A stretch of 64,000 nucleotides of DNA from Rathayibacter sp. VKM Ac-2754 (GTDB lineage Bacteria; Actinomycetota; Actinomycetes; Actinomycetales; Microbacteriaceae). A program made the translations under genes and the position numbers. The stretch spans positions 599,946-663,945 of the forward strand of contig NZ_WUCC01000001.1 of the NCBI RefSeq assembly GCF_009807095.1, written 5' to 3'. Positions 56,865 through 64,000 of this stretch are shown here, piece after piece. Below the pieces are notes generated by a model. The model worked only from the letters and a program-made list of their open reading frames with translations, had not been told where the DNA came from and ran no database searches. The first letter of the stretch is position 1. Each line of letters opens with the position of its first letter.

Positions 56865-58406
56865 ATGACCGACGCCCCCCGCGCCGCCGCCTCGGCGCGC
56901 ATCACCCTCGACCCGGCCGCGGTGGTCGCTCCCGTGAACCCGCGCCTCTTCGGCTCGTTCGTCGAGCACCTCGGCCGCTGCGTCTACGACGGCATCTACG
57001 AGCCCGGGCACCCGACCGCGAACGAGGACGGCTTCCGCCTCGACGTCGTCGACCTCGTCAAGGAGCTCGGCTCGACGACGATCCGCTACCCCGGCGGCAA
57101 CTTCGTCTCGGGCTACCGCTGGGAGGACGGGGTCGGCCCGCGCGCCGAGCGCCCCCGCCGCCGCGACCTGGCCTGGCACTCGCTCGAGACCAACGAGGTC
57201 GGCCTCGACGACTTCGCCAAGTGGGCGAAGCTGACCGGCAGCGAGATCATGTACGCCGTCAACCTCGGCACCCGCGGGGTGATGGAGGCGCTCGACGTCC
57301 TCGAGTACGCGAACGGGTCCGCCGGCACCGCCCTCGCGGACCAGCGCATCGCCAACGGCACGGCGGAGCCGCACGACATCCGCATGTGGTGCCTCGGCAA
57401 CGAGATGGACGGCCCCTGGCAGGTCGGCCACATGAACGCCGACGACTACGGCAAGCTCGCCTCCCGCACGGCCAAGGCCCTGAAGATCGCCGATCCGTCG
57501 CTCGAGCTGGTCGTCTGCGGCTCGTCCGGGTCGAGCATGCCGACCTTCGGCGAGTGGGAGCGCGTCGTCCTCGAGCACACCTACGACGACGTCGAGTACG
57601 TCTCGTGCCACGCCTACTACCAGGAGTACGGCGGAGACCTCGGCTCGTTCCTCGCCTCCTCGCTCGAGATGGAGTACTTCATCACCACGGTCGCCGCGAC
57701 CGTCGACCACGTGAAGCACAAGCTGCGCAAGACGAAGGACATCAAGCTCTCGTTCGACGAGTGGAACGTCTGGTACCTCGAGGAGTGGCAGGCCAAGGAG
57801 ACGGCCGACGCCGAGGGCGACCAGACCGCACGCGAGTGGGAGTACGCACCGCGCCTGCTCGAGGACGTCTACTCGGTCGCGGACGCGGTCGTCGTGGGCA
57901 GCCTGATGATCACCCTGCTGAAGAACTCCGACCGCGTCACCTCGGCATCGCTCGCGCAGCTCGTCAACGTGATCGCGCCGATCATGACCGAGCCCGGAGG
58001 CGCCGCGTGGCGCCAGACCACGTTCTTCCCGTTCTCGACGACCGCGCGCCTCGCCTCCGGAGCCGTGCTCGAGCCCCGCATCGAGGTCGGCACCTACCCG
58101 ACCGCCCGGCACGGCGAAGCGCCGCTGGTCGACGCCGTCGCGACGCTCGACGACGACCGCGCCGCCGTGTTCCTGGTCAACCGCTCGACCACGGAGGCGC
58201 TCGAGGTCTCGGTCGACGTGAGCGGCCTCGGCGTCTCGACGGTCGCGGAGGCGGTGGCCCTCTTCGACGAGGACCCCTACGCGAAGAACACGAAGGACGA
58301 CCAGGAGCGCGTCGGCCTGCGCCCCGCCTCCGCGGAGCTGACCGACGGCGTGCTGACGCTGGCCCTGCCCCCGGTGTCGTGGACGGCGGTCGCGCTGACG
58401 GCCTAG
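56865..58406 (+). CDS. abfA: Alpha-L-arabinofuranosidase, GH51
   Basis: A 513-residue intracellular glycoside hydrolase (no signal peptide) that releases L-arabinose from arabino-oligosaccharides. The catalytic barrel has acid/base Glu180 in LGNEMDGPW and nucleophile Glu299 in SFDEWNVWY. RYPGGNFVSGYRWEDGVGP (about 72-90) is the family hallmark. The beta domain occupies the last 130 residues. ATG 56865 follows GGAAGG. Controlled by the operator and promoter just upstream. No arabinose transporter or araBAD genes are in the window. Confidence 0.95.
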   Translation: MTDAPRAAASARITLDPAAVVAPVNPRLFGSFVEHLGRCVYDGIYEPGHPTANEDGFRLDVVDLVKELGSTTIRYPGGNFVSGYRWEDGVGPRAERPRRRDLAWHSLETNEVGLDDFAKWAKLTGSEIMYAVNLGTRGVMEALDVLEYANGSAGTALADQRIANGTAEPHDIRMWCLGNEMDGPWQVGHMNADDYGKLASRTAKALKIADPSLELVVCGSSGSSMPTFGEWERVVLEHTYDDVEYVSCHAYYQEYGGDLGSFLASSLEMEYFITTVAATVDHVKHKLRKTKDIKLSFDEWNVWYLEEWQAKETADAEGDQTAREWEYAPRLLEDVYSVADAVVVGSLMITLLKNSDRVTSASLAQLVNVIAPIMTEPGGAAWRQTTFFPFSTTARLASGAVLEPRIEVGTYPTARHGEAPLVDAVATLDDDRAAVFLVNRSTTEALEVSVDVSGLGVSTVAEAVALFDEDPYAKNTKDDQERVGLRPASAELTDGVLTLALPPVSWTAVALTA

Positions 58407-58424
58407 CCGCACCTCCGGCTCGTC

Positions 58425-58477
58425 GAATCACGTTCGGCTCGTGAGAATCCTCGATTCCTGCGAGCCGAACGTGATTC
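58425..58477. terminator. Long nested inverted repeat downstream of abfA
   Basis: GAATCACGTTCGGCTCG (58425-58441) and CGAGCCGAACGTGATTC (58461-58477) are perfect 17-bp inverted arms with a 19-nt loop. The loop itself holds GAATC-CTC-GATTC. Bidirectional termination between abfA and the HAD gene is likely, although no T-tract follows. A further partial copy (GCGAGCCGAAG) follows at 58479-58489. Confidence 0.6.
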
Positions 58478-58599
58478 TGCGAGCCGAAGTTCCGTCGGAG
58501 AAGGACGTGCGCCCGGCACCTCCCTCATGAGTAAGGCCGAGTGGCCGATTCCTCCCGATCGCGGGCGATTCGAGGGATCCAGCCTTACTTGCGCGGCCG

Positions 58600-59253
58600 T
58601 CAGCGACGCGACGCCACCAGTTCCTGCAGATCTCCGATACCGCGCCCCGCCAGAGTCGGCCATATCGCCCGGTCGCCGCCCTCCTCGAGCTGCGCGTCGT
58701 GCGGCACCCCGATCGCGACGGCTCCGGAGGCGACGGCCGCGGCCAGTCCCGTCGGCGAGTCCTCGATCGCCACGCACTGCGCGATGTCGACCCCGAGCCG
58801 CGCAGCCGCCAGGAGGTACGGCTCCGGGTCGGGTTTGCCCCGCGTCACATCGTCCCCGGTGACGACCGTCGCGAGGACCACGTCCGGGGCGAGCGCCTCG
58901 ACGACGACCTGCGCGACCGGGCGTGACGACGTCGTGACGATCGCCTGACGGATGCCCGCGCGGTCGACCTCGCGCATCAGCTCGCGCGCACCCGGCCGCC
59001 AGACGAGGCCGCTGCGCATGTCTGCGAGGACATCGTCCTCGAGCACCGCGGTCAGCGCGTCGTCATCGAGCTCGACGCCCGCCGCCTGCAGCGCGCTGAC
59101 GGTCTGCTCCATCGTGCTGCCGATCAGCGCGAGCGCATCGGCCGGCGTCCAGGTGCAGCCGAACCGCGCTGCGAGCAGGCCCTGCGCCCGCACCCACGCG
59201 GGCTCCGAGTCGACGATCGTCCCGTCCATGTCCCAGAGCACCGCGGCGATCAC
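58600..59253 (-). CDS. HAD-superfamily phosphatase (beta-phosphoglucomutase-like subfamily)
   Basis: A 217-residue HAD hydrolase: motif I DMDGT (8-12) with nucleophile Asp8, motif II TTSSRP, motif III with Lys in TRGKPDPEPYL, motif IV EDSPTG. The cap domain (about 15-85) is of the C1 type. It dephosphorylates small phosphates; substrate unknown. GTG 59253 overlaps the MFS stop by 4 bp, so it is coupled to the transporter and perhaps controlled by the TetR operators upstream of that gene. Confidence 0.9.
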   Translation of the reverse strand: MIAAVLWDMDGTIVDSEPAWVRAQGLLAARFGCTWTPADALALIGSTMEQTVSALQAAGVELDDDALTAVLEDDVLADMRSGLVWRPGARELMREVDRAGIRQAIVTTSSRPVAQVVVEALAPDVVLATVVTGDDVTRGKPDPEPYLLAAARLGVDIAQCVAIEDSPTGLAAAVASGAVAIGVPHDAQLEEGGDRAIWPTLAGRGIGDLQELVASRR

Positions 59254-60446
59254 GAGGCGCTCCCCTCGTGGCGACGGGCACTGAGCACTCCCGCGAGCAC
59301 GACGGCCACGACTCCCGCGATCGGCACCACCAGCAGCCCCACCCGCAGTCCCGCTCCGTCGGCCACCAGGCCCACGATCGGAGGCGACAGCAGGAAGCCG
59401 AGCCGCATCAGCCACGAGACCAGGGTCACCCCGGTCCCCGCGCGCAGTCCCGGGATCTCGTCGGCCTCGTGCATCGCGGCGGGCACCGTGGTCGCGAGCC
59501 CGAACCCGGCCGCTGCGAATCCGAGGATCGTGCCGGGAACGGACGGGAACAGCAGCGCCGCGCCCATCCCGACCGCCGTGATCGCGCCGCCGACCCGCAC
59601 GACCGTGCGCTGCCCGAAGCGGTCGACCAGCCGGTCGCCGAAGATCCGGCCGACGAACTGGGCACCGACGAGAGCGACGAATCCGTAGGCTGCGACCGCC
59701 GCCGTGGCGCCGAGGTCGCCGTTCAGGTAGACGGCCGCCCAGGTCGAGGCCGCGTCCTCGACGAGCGTGCCCGCGATGGCGACGGCGACGAGCGCCGCGA
59801 GCACGAAGCCGACCCGCGCCGTGACGCGTCCGCGAACGGCCGGCGCCGCGCCGGGCTCGGACTCGTCGTCCTTCCCGGGGAGGCAGAAGCGCAGCGCCAC
59901 GAGCGACACCACCGAGAAGAGCGCCCCCGAGATCAGGAGGTGGGTCGAGCGGGGGACGCCCAGCGCGATGGCGCCCGCCGCCATCGAGCCGCCGAGCACC
60001 GCGCCGATCGACCAGATCGCGTGGAAGGAGTTGATGATCGAGCGGCCGAAGCGCCGCTGCACCCGCAGCCCGTGCGTGTTCTGCGCCACATCGGCGATCG
60101 CGTCGGTGGCACCGGCGACGAGGAGGGCCGCCGCGAAGGCGAGGAGCGTGGGCGAGAACCCGGCGACGACGGTCCCGGCCGCTGTGAGGATCGTGCCCGC
60201 GACCGTGGTGCGCCCACTCCCGAACCGCCGGATCAGCGATGCGGCAGCGAGCCCCGCGAGGATCGCACCGGCCGGGAACGCCGCGATCGCGACTCCGTAC
60301 GCCGCGTTGTCGAGCCCGAGGTCGGCTTTGATCTCGGGGAAGCGCGGGATGAGGTTGGCGAACAGCGCGCCGTTCGTGAGGAACAGCGCGGCCACGGCGC
60401 CGCGGGCGCGGCGGGCCTCGCGGGACGGAGGCGTGAGGTCAGTCAT
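59250..60446 (-). CDS. MFS transporter (12-TM)
   Basis: A 398-residue membrane transporter with about 12 spans. It resembles the FucP/YbjJ-like group (FLTNGALFANLIPRFPEIKADLG; later QNTHGLRVQRRFGRSIINSFHAIWS). ATG 60446 lies 7 nt after a TACGTT -10-like element with no Shine-Dalgarno, so the mRNA is probably leaderless. The frame extends 13 codons upstream through the operator, which I consider non-coding. Divergent from the acetyltransferase-TetR pair. Confidence 0.87.
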   Translation of the reverse strand: MTDLTPPSREARRARGAVAALFLTNGALFANLIPRFPEIKADLGLDNAAYGVAIAAFPAGAILAGLAAASLIRRFGSGRTTVAGTILTAAGTVVAGFSPTLLAFAAALLVAGATDAIADVAQNTHGLRVQRRFGRSIINSFHAIWSIGAVLGGSMAAGAIALGVPRSTHLLISGALFSVVSLVALRFCLPGKDDESEPGAAPAVRGRVTARVGFVLAALVAVAIAGTLVEDAASTWAAVYLNGDLGATAAVAAYGFVALVGAQFVGRIFGDRLVDRFGQRTVVRVGGAITAVGMGAALLFPSVPGTILGFAAAGFGLATTVPAAMHEADEIPGLRAGTGVTLVSWLMRLGFLLSPPIVGLVADGAGLRVGLLVVPIAGVVAVVLAGVLSARRHEGSAS

Positions 60447-60447
60447 G

Positions 60448-60482
60448 TGTACGAACGTACACGCGATGTGTACGATCGTGCG
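60448..60482. promoter_or_regulatory. Twin operators in a divergent leaderless promoter region
   Basis: TGTACGAACGTACA (60448-60461) is a perfect dyad with a 2-bp centre. TGTACGATCGTGCG (60469-60482) is the same dyad with two mismatches. Their centres are 21 bp apart, two helical turns. Each contains a TANNNT -10-like element: TACGTT on the minus strand before the MFS ATG and TACGAT on the plus strand before the acetyltransferase ATG, each with 7 nt to the start codon. The TetR protein encoded at 61062 is the obvious ligand. Confidence 0.75.
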
Positions 60483-60483
60483 C

Positions 60484-61065
60484 ATGGACTACTTCGCCGG
60501 AGACGACCGCACCAACCGCGAGCGCATGCTCGCCGGTGACCTCTACATCGCCGACGATCCCGAGAGCGCCCGCCTCGCCCAGCGCGCCGTCCGGCTCGCC
60601 GATGCCTACCACCGCGCGGCCGTCGACGACGAGGCCGCGGCCCGCCCGCTGCTCGACGAGCTGATCGGGTCGCTGGGCGACGGCGCGTTCGTGAAGCCTC
60701 CGCTGTTCGTCGACTACGGCGAGAACATCACGATCGGCGCGCGCACCTTCGTCAACTACCACCTCACCGCCCTCGACGTCGCAGCGATCACGATCGGCGA
60801 GGACTGCCAGATCGGCCCGAACGTGCAGCTGCTGACCCCGACGCACCCGGTCGCACCCGGCCCGCGCCGCGACAAGCTCGAGGCGGCGCTGCCGATCACG
60901 ATCGGCGACAACGTCTGGCTGGGCGGCGGGGTCATCGTCTGCCCCGGAGTCAGCATCGGCGACGACAGCGTCATCGGAGCGGGGTCGGTCGTCACGCGCG
61001 ACATCCCCGCCGGAGTCGTCGCCGTGGGCAACCCCGCCCGCGTCCTGCGGAGCATCGCCGAGTGA
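60484..61065 (+). CDS. Sugar O-acetyltransferase (maltose/galactoside acetyltransferase-like)
   Basis: A 193-residue hexapeptide-repeat acetyltransferase. The N-terminal helical part (NRERMLAGDLYIADDPE) is followed by IGEDCQIGPNVQLLTPTHPV with the catalytic His and IGDNVWLGGGVIVCPGVSIGDDSVIGAGSVVTRDI. It acetylates sugars or related acceptors from acetyl-CoA, perhaps as detoxification. ATG 60484 sits 7 nt after a -10-like TACGAT, so translation is probably leaderless. The TetR gene overlaps its stop by 4 bp. Confidence 0.9.
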   Translation: MDYFAGDDRTNRERMLAGDLYIADDPESARLAQRAVRLADAYHRAAVDDEAAARPLLDELIGSLGDGAFVKPPLFVDYGENITIGARTFVNYHLTALDVAAITIGEDCQIGPNVQLLTPTHPVAPGPRRDKLEAALPITIGDNVWLGGGVIVCPGVSIGDDSVIGAGSVVTRDIPAGVVAVGNPARVLRSIAE

Positions 61066-61613
61066 GCGCAGACCGGGCACCGCGGCGCACCGACCCGCAC
61101 CGGCGCGACCGGATCATCGACGCCTGCCTCGACGTGATCGCGGAGGAGGGTGTCGCCGGGACCTCGCACCGTCGCGTCGCCGCCGCGGCCGACGTGCCGC
61201 TCGGGTCGATGAGCTACCACTTCGCCGGCATGGACGATCTGCTGCACGAGGCGTTCACGCGCTTCGCCGACACGGTCGCTGCGCAGACGAAACGCCGGAT
61301 GGACGCCGCGGGCACCCCCGCCGAGGCGCGCCAGGCCGTGATCGACGTCGTCGTGCACGACATCTTCGGCAGCCGGCGCGAGCTCGTGCTCACCCACGAG
61401 CTCTACACGCTCGCCGCACGGCGGCCGGAGTACCGGGTCATCACACACACCTGGATGGCGCGCTCCCGCGCCGCTCTCGAGCAGCACTTCGATCCGCTGA
61501 CGGCGAGGATGATCGACGCGCTGACCGAGGGGCTGACGATCCACCGCGCGCTCGACGACCAGCCGGCCGACGACGCCGTCGTCGAGGAGGCGGTGCGCCG
61601 GATCATCGGCTGA
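61062..61613 (+). CDS. TetR-family transcriptional regulator
   Basis: A 183-residue TetR-type repressor. The DNA-binding domain (about 10-60) includes IIDACLDVIAEEGVAGTSHR and the recognition helix VAAAADVPLGSMSYHF. The ligand-binding domain is short. GTG 61062 overlaps the acetyltransferase stop (GTGA). It likely represses both divergent units through the twin operators at 60448-60482, which would be autoregulation. Confidence 0.9.
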   Translation: MSADRAPRRTDPHRRDRIIDACLDVIAEEGVAGTSHRRVAAAADVPLGSMSYHFAGMDDLLHEAFTRFADTVAAQTKRRMDAAGTPAEARQAVIDVVVHDIFGSRRELVLTHELYTLAARRPEYRVITHTWMARSRAALEQHFDPLTARMIDALTEGLTIHRALDDQPADDAVVEEAVRRIIG

Positions 61614-61646
61614 ACCGTACCCAGCCGCCCCTGTCAGAGTGGAGTG

Positions 61647-62585
61647 ATGAGCGCACTCCCCGACCCACTCGCCTACGACCTCGACGAGCTGCGGAGCCGG
61701 GTGCTCGAGGAGAGCGGTGGCGTCGTCGACGACAGCATCCCCGAGCTCGCCGCCGCCGACCCGGATCTCTGCGCCCTCGCCCTGGCCCTCCCCGACGGCA
61801 CGGTGCGCACGACCGCTCGGTCCGACGTCGCCTTCAGCATCCAGTCGGCCGTCAAGCCGTTCCTCTTCGCCCTGGCCCTGCTCGACACCGACGGCGAGGC
61901 GCTCGACCGCGTCGGCATCGAGCCGACCGGTGAGGCGTTCGACGCCCTGAAGCTCGAGACCGGAACCGGCCGCCCGCCGAACCCGATGGTCAACGCGGGC
62001 GCCCTGCTGACGGCCTCCCTGGTCGACGGAGGCGACGAGCGCGGCCGCAGCGCCCGCATCCTCGACGGACTGTCGGCTTTCGCCGGCCGGCCGCTCGAGG
62101 TCGACGAGAGCGTCGCCTGCAACGAGCACCTGCTCGGCGACCGCAACCACGCCCTGGCTCACCTCATGCGGGCGGAGGGGACCCTGCACCTCGGCGCGGA
62201 CGACGCGGTCGCCGCCTACGCCCGAGCGTGCGCGGTGCTGGTCGACGCGGAGGCGCTCGCGGTGATGGGAGCGACGCTCGCTCTCGGCGGCGTGAACCCG
62301 CTGACGGGCGAGCGCGTGGTGCCCGCGGGAGTCGCCCGTGACGTCGTCTCGGTGATGGCGACCTGCGGGGTCTACGACGGCTCCGGCCGGTGGATGCGCG
62401 CCGTCGGCGTCCCCGCGAAATCGAGCGTCTCGGGAGCCGTCGTCCTCTCGGCCCCCGGCCGCCTCGGCGCGGCCGTGATCAGCCCGCCGCTCGACGCCCA
62501 GGGCACGAGCGTCCGCGGCGCCCTCGCGAGCGAGCTGCTGAGCACAGACCTCACCCTGCACTCGTTCGGCCCCGGCGCACACTGA
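61647..62585 (+). CDS. glsA: Glutaminase A
   Basis: A 312-residue serine-dependent glutaminase that hydrolyses glutamine to glutamate and ammonia. It has the beta-lactamase-like S-x-x-K motif (SAVK, Ser67-Lys70, in VAFSIQSAVKPF), NPMVNAGAL with its conserved Asn near 114-122, and a late VAKSSVSGAVV-like segment here reading PAKSSVSGAVV. ATG 61647 was chosen over GTG 61644, as GGAG lies just before. It is separate from the TetR gene by 33 bp on the same strand. Confidence 0.93.
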   Translation: MSALPDPLAYDLDELRSRVLEESGGVVDDSIPELAAADPDLCALALALPDGTVRTTARSDVAFSIQSAVKPFLFALALLDTDGEALDRVGIEPTGEAFDALKLETGTGRPPNPMVNAGALLTASLVDGGDERGRSARILDGLSAFAGRPLEVDESVACNEHLLGDRNHALAHLMRAEGTLHLGADDAVAAYARACAVLVDAEALAVMGATLALGGVNPLTGERVVPAGVARDVVSVMATCGVYDGSGRWMRAVGVPAKSSVSGAVVLSAPGRLGAAVISPPLDAQGTSVRGALASELLSTDLTLHSFGPGAH

Positions 62586-63112
62586 CCGTCGGCCGGATCC
62601 ACCGCTCGCCTGACTGCCCGCGCGTCGCGCGATGAGCCGGCCCGCCTTCCTGCCTGCCTCCCTGCTGTTCGAGTAGCCCGCGAAGCGGGCGTATCGAGAT
62701 CCACCAGCGTCAGAAGGCCTGGTCAGCAGCCTGATCTTCTGAAGCTGGCGGGTCTCGATACGCCCCTGCGGGGCTACTCGACCAGCATGCTGGGGCCGAG
62801 CACCCCGCTCGCAGCGACTGCCTGCCTCACCCCGACTCCGCGCCTACCGCCCAAGGCCGAGGTCACCGGCGAATCGCGTGTCAGCGATTCGTCGTACCGG
62901 GACGCGACCCGCTCTGCCGAACGCAATCACCCCGAAGAGCCGACCGCGGAGCGGATGACGACGCAGGAGGAATCCGCTCGATCGAGCGCGGCCGAGGTCA
63001 CCGGCGAATCGCGTCCCAGCGATTCGTCGTACCGGTACGCGACCCGCTCTGCGATACGCACCCACCTGCGAGAGCCGACCGCGGAGCGGATGACGACGCA
63101 GGAGGAATGCGC
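62586..63112. repeat. Repeat-filled intergenic region: REP-like doublet and a 133-bp tandem duplication
   Basis: No gene is supported in these 527 bp. A REP-like doublet has its left arm at 62662-62705 (GCCCGC-GAA-GCGGGC hairpin) and right arm at 62748-62792; both match the doublet at 1241-1370 closely. Then a 133-bp unit is repeated: 62858-62990 and 62991-63123. Each unit contains GAATCGC-N6-GCGATTC as a hairpin. The second unit overlaps the last codons and stop of the E2 gene. Confidence 0.75.
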
Positions 63113-63123
63113 TCAATCGAGCA
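62858..63123. repeat. 133-bp tandem direct repeat, two units
   Basis: The units start with GCCGAGGTCACCGGCGAATC at 62858 and 62991 and share most positions, including GCGATTCGTCGTACCGG and CGGAGCGGATGACGACGCAG. Differences are scattered and concentrated in the middle, so the duplication is not brand new. The second unit includes the E2 gene stop (63113-63115), so the first is a copy of a gene end. Confidence 0.8.
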
Positions 63124-64000
63124 GCAGCGCCGGCTCCTCCAGCACGCTGGCGACGTCGGCGACGAAGCGGCTGACGACGTCGCCGTCGACGACGCGGTGG
63201 TCGAAGGATCCGCCGACGGTGGTGACGAAGCGGGGGCGGACCTCGCCGTCGACGACCCACGGCTTCTGCTTGATCGTGCCGAGGGCGATGATCGCGACCT
63301 CGCCGGGGTTGAGGATCGGGGTGCCGGTGTCCATGCCGAAGACGCCGATGTTCGAGATCGTGATGGTGCCGTTCTGCATGTCGGCGGGCTGGGTCTTGCC
63401 GTCACGGGCGGCGAGCGTGAGCTGCTCGAGGGCGCCGGCGAGCTCGAGGAGGCTCATCGACTGGGCGTCCTTGACGTTCGGCACGATGAGGCCGCGCGGG
63501 GTGGCGGCGGCGATCCCGAGGTTCACGTAGTGGCGGACGATGATCTCGGAATCGGTCCACGCGGAGTTGACGGTGGGGTTCCTCCGCACCGCCCAGATGA
63601 TCGCCTTCGCCATGATCAGCAGCGGCGACACCTTGACGCCGGCGAAGTCGGGCGAGTTCTTCAGGCGCTTGACGAACTCCATCGTGCGGGTCGCGTCGAC
63701 GTCGACGAAGACGCTGACGTGGGGGGCCGTGAACGCGCTGTGCGACATCGCCGCGGCGATGGCCTTGCGGACGCCGCGGACGGGGATGCGCTCCTCGCGC
63801 GAGTCTCCCCACTCCGGGGTCTGGATGTTGCGGAAGACGCTGGCCTGCGAGGCGTGCCGGATGACGTCGTCGCGGGTGACCTCGCCGGCGAGGCCGGTCG
63901 CCTGCACCTCGAGGAGGTTCACGTCGAGGTCCTTGGCGAGCTTGCGGATCGGCGGCTTCGCGATCACGGGGAGCGCGGCGGCGGCGGGGACGGACGCGGG
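63113..64000 (-). CDS. 2-oxoacid dehydrogenase E2 component (acyltransferase), partial
   Basis: The C-terminal 295 residues of a dihydrolipoamide acyltransferase; the N-terminus with the lipoyl domain lies beyond the window end and the frame is open to base 64000. Visible are a peripheral-subunit-binding domain ([18 protein letters not shown], then [11 protein letters not shown]) and the catalytic domain ([38 protein letters not shown] with catalytic His and Asp). The Ala-rich linker precedes it. Acyl specificity (pyruvate, branched-chain or 2-oxoglutarate) cannot be decided from this part. Confidence 0.92.
   Translation of the reverse strand, partial: PASVPAAAALPVIAKPPIRKLAKDLDVNLLEVQATGLAGEVTRDDVIRHASQASVFRNIQTPEWGDSREERIPVRGVRKAIAAAMSHSAFTAPHVSVFVDVDATRTMEFVKRLKNSPDFAGVKVSPLLIMAKAIIWAVRRNPTVNSAWTDSEIIVRHYVNLGIAAATPRGLIVPNVKDAQSMSLLELAGALEQLTLAARDGKTQPADMQNGTITISNIGVFGMDTGTPILNPGEVAIIALGTIKQKPWVVDGEVRPRFVTTVGGSFDHRVVDGDVVSRFVADVASVLEEPALLLD

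Noticed and set aside
60447..60485. Upstream start for the MFS protein (adding 13 residues)
   Set aside because: The extra codons are the operator palindrome and the -10-like elements; the ATG at 60446 fits a leaderless start.

Overview
The window is high-GC DNA (strong G/C preference at third codon positions) from an actinobacterium, most likely a member of the Microbacteriaceae (Rathayibacter-like). The signs are many 4-base GTGA/ATGA gene overlaps, GTG starts, a DUF222/13E12 HNH endonuclease, and dispersed REP-like doublets of the GTCGAGTAGCC...CGTATCGAGA type. No phage, insertion sequence, CRISPR array, rRNA or tRNA was recognised.

Layout. 1-6.3 kb: a PRISE-type reductase, two small membrane proteins, an HTH regulator, a PPK2 polyphosphate kinase and N-acetylglucosamine-6-phosphate deacetylase (nagA). 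6.4-30.3 kb: the most unusual block. It starts with a stand-alone riboflavin-kinase domain and a GntR/UTRA regulator. A complete Dpp/Opp-type ABC importer (two permeases, fused double ATPase, lipoprotein) with a flavin reductase follows. After REP repeats and the HNH gene come two tandem NtaA/SnaA/DszA-type FMN monooxygenases, an alpha/beta-hydrolase-like protein without a serine nucleophile, and an MFS transporter. A second flavin reductase and a second complete Dpp-type importer, with an isochorismatase-like hydrolase inside its operon, close the block. A short motif (GCGCAATC) recurs at the promoters of four of these units, which suggests one catabolic system: import, FMN-dependent oxidative cleavage, hydrolysis. 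The substrate cannot be read from the sequence.

30.3-44.6 kb: a LysR gene divergent from a fused proline catabolic putA, an isolated prpD, a Ppx/GppA phosphatase, an MFS exporter whose only well-placed start is CTG, an SRPBCC/FAD-oxidoreductase/SDR trio, a membrane-anchored esterase and a DoxX protein. 44.7-51.3 kb: ordinary small metabolic and membrane genes, a UbiA prenyltransferase, a class II Fic protein and pnuC. 51.3-54.5 kb: a zinc operon (binding protein, ATPase, permease, Zur) behind a palindromic Zur box.

54.5-58.4 kb: a LacI regulator, a sugar acetyltransferase, a small unknown gene and a GH51 alpha-L-arabinofuranosidase. The LacI gene and the arabinofuranosidase gene share an ACAACGTTGT operator, so this is a small arabinoside regulon. 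58.6-61.6 kb: HAD phosphatase and MFS genes divergent from an acetyltransferase-TetR pair, across a 37-base region with two operator-like palindromes and two apparently leaderless starts. The window ends with glutaminase, a REP doublet, a 133-bp tandem duplication and the 3' part of a 2-oxoacid dehydrogenase E2 gene that runs off the edge.
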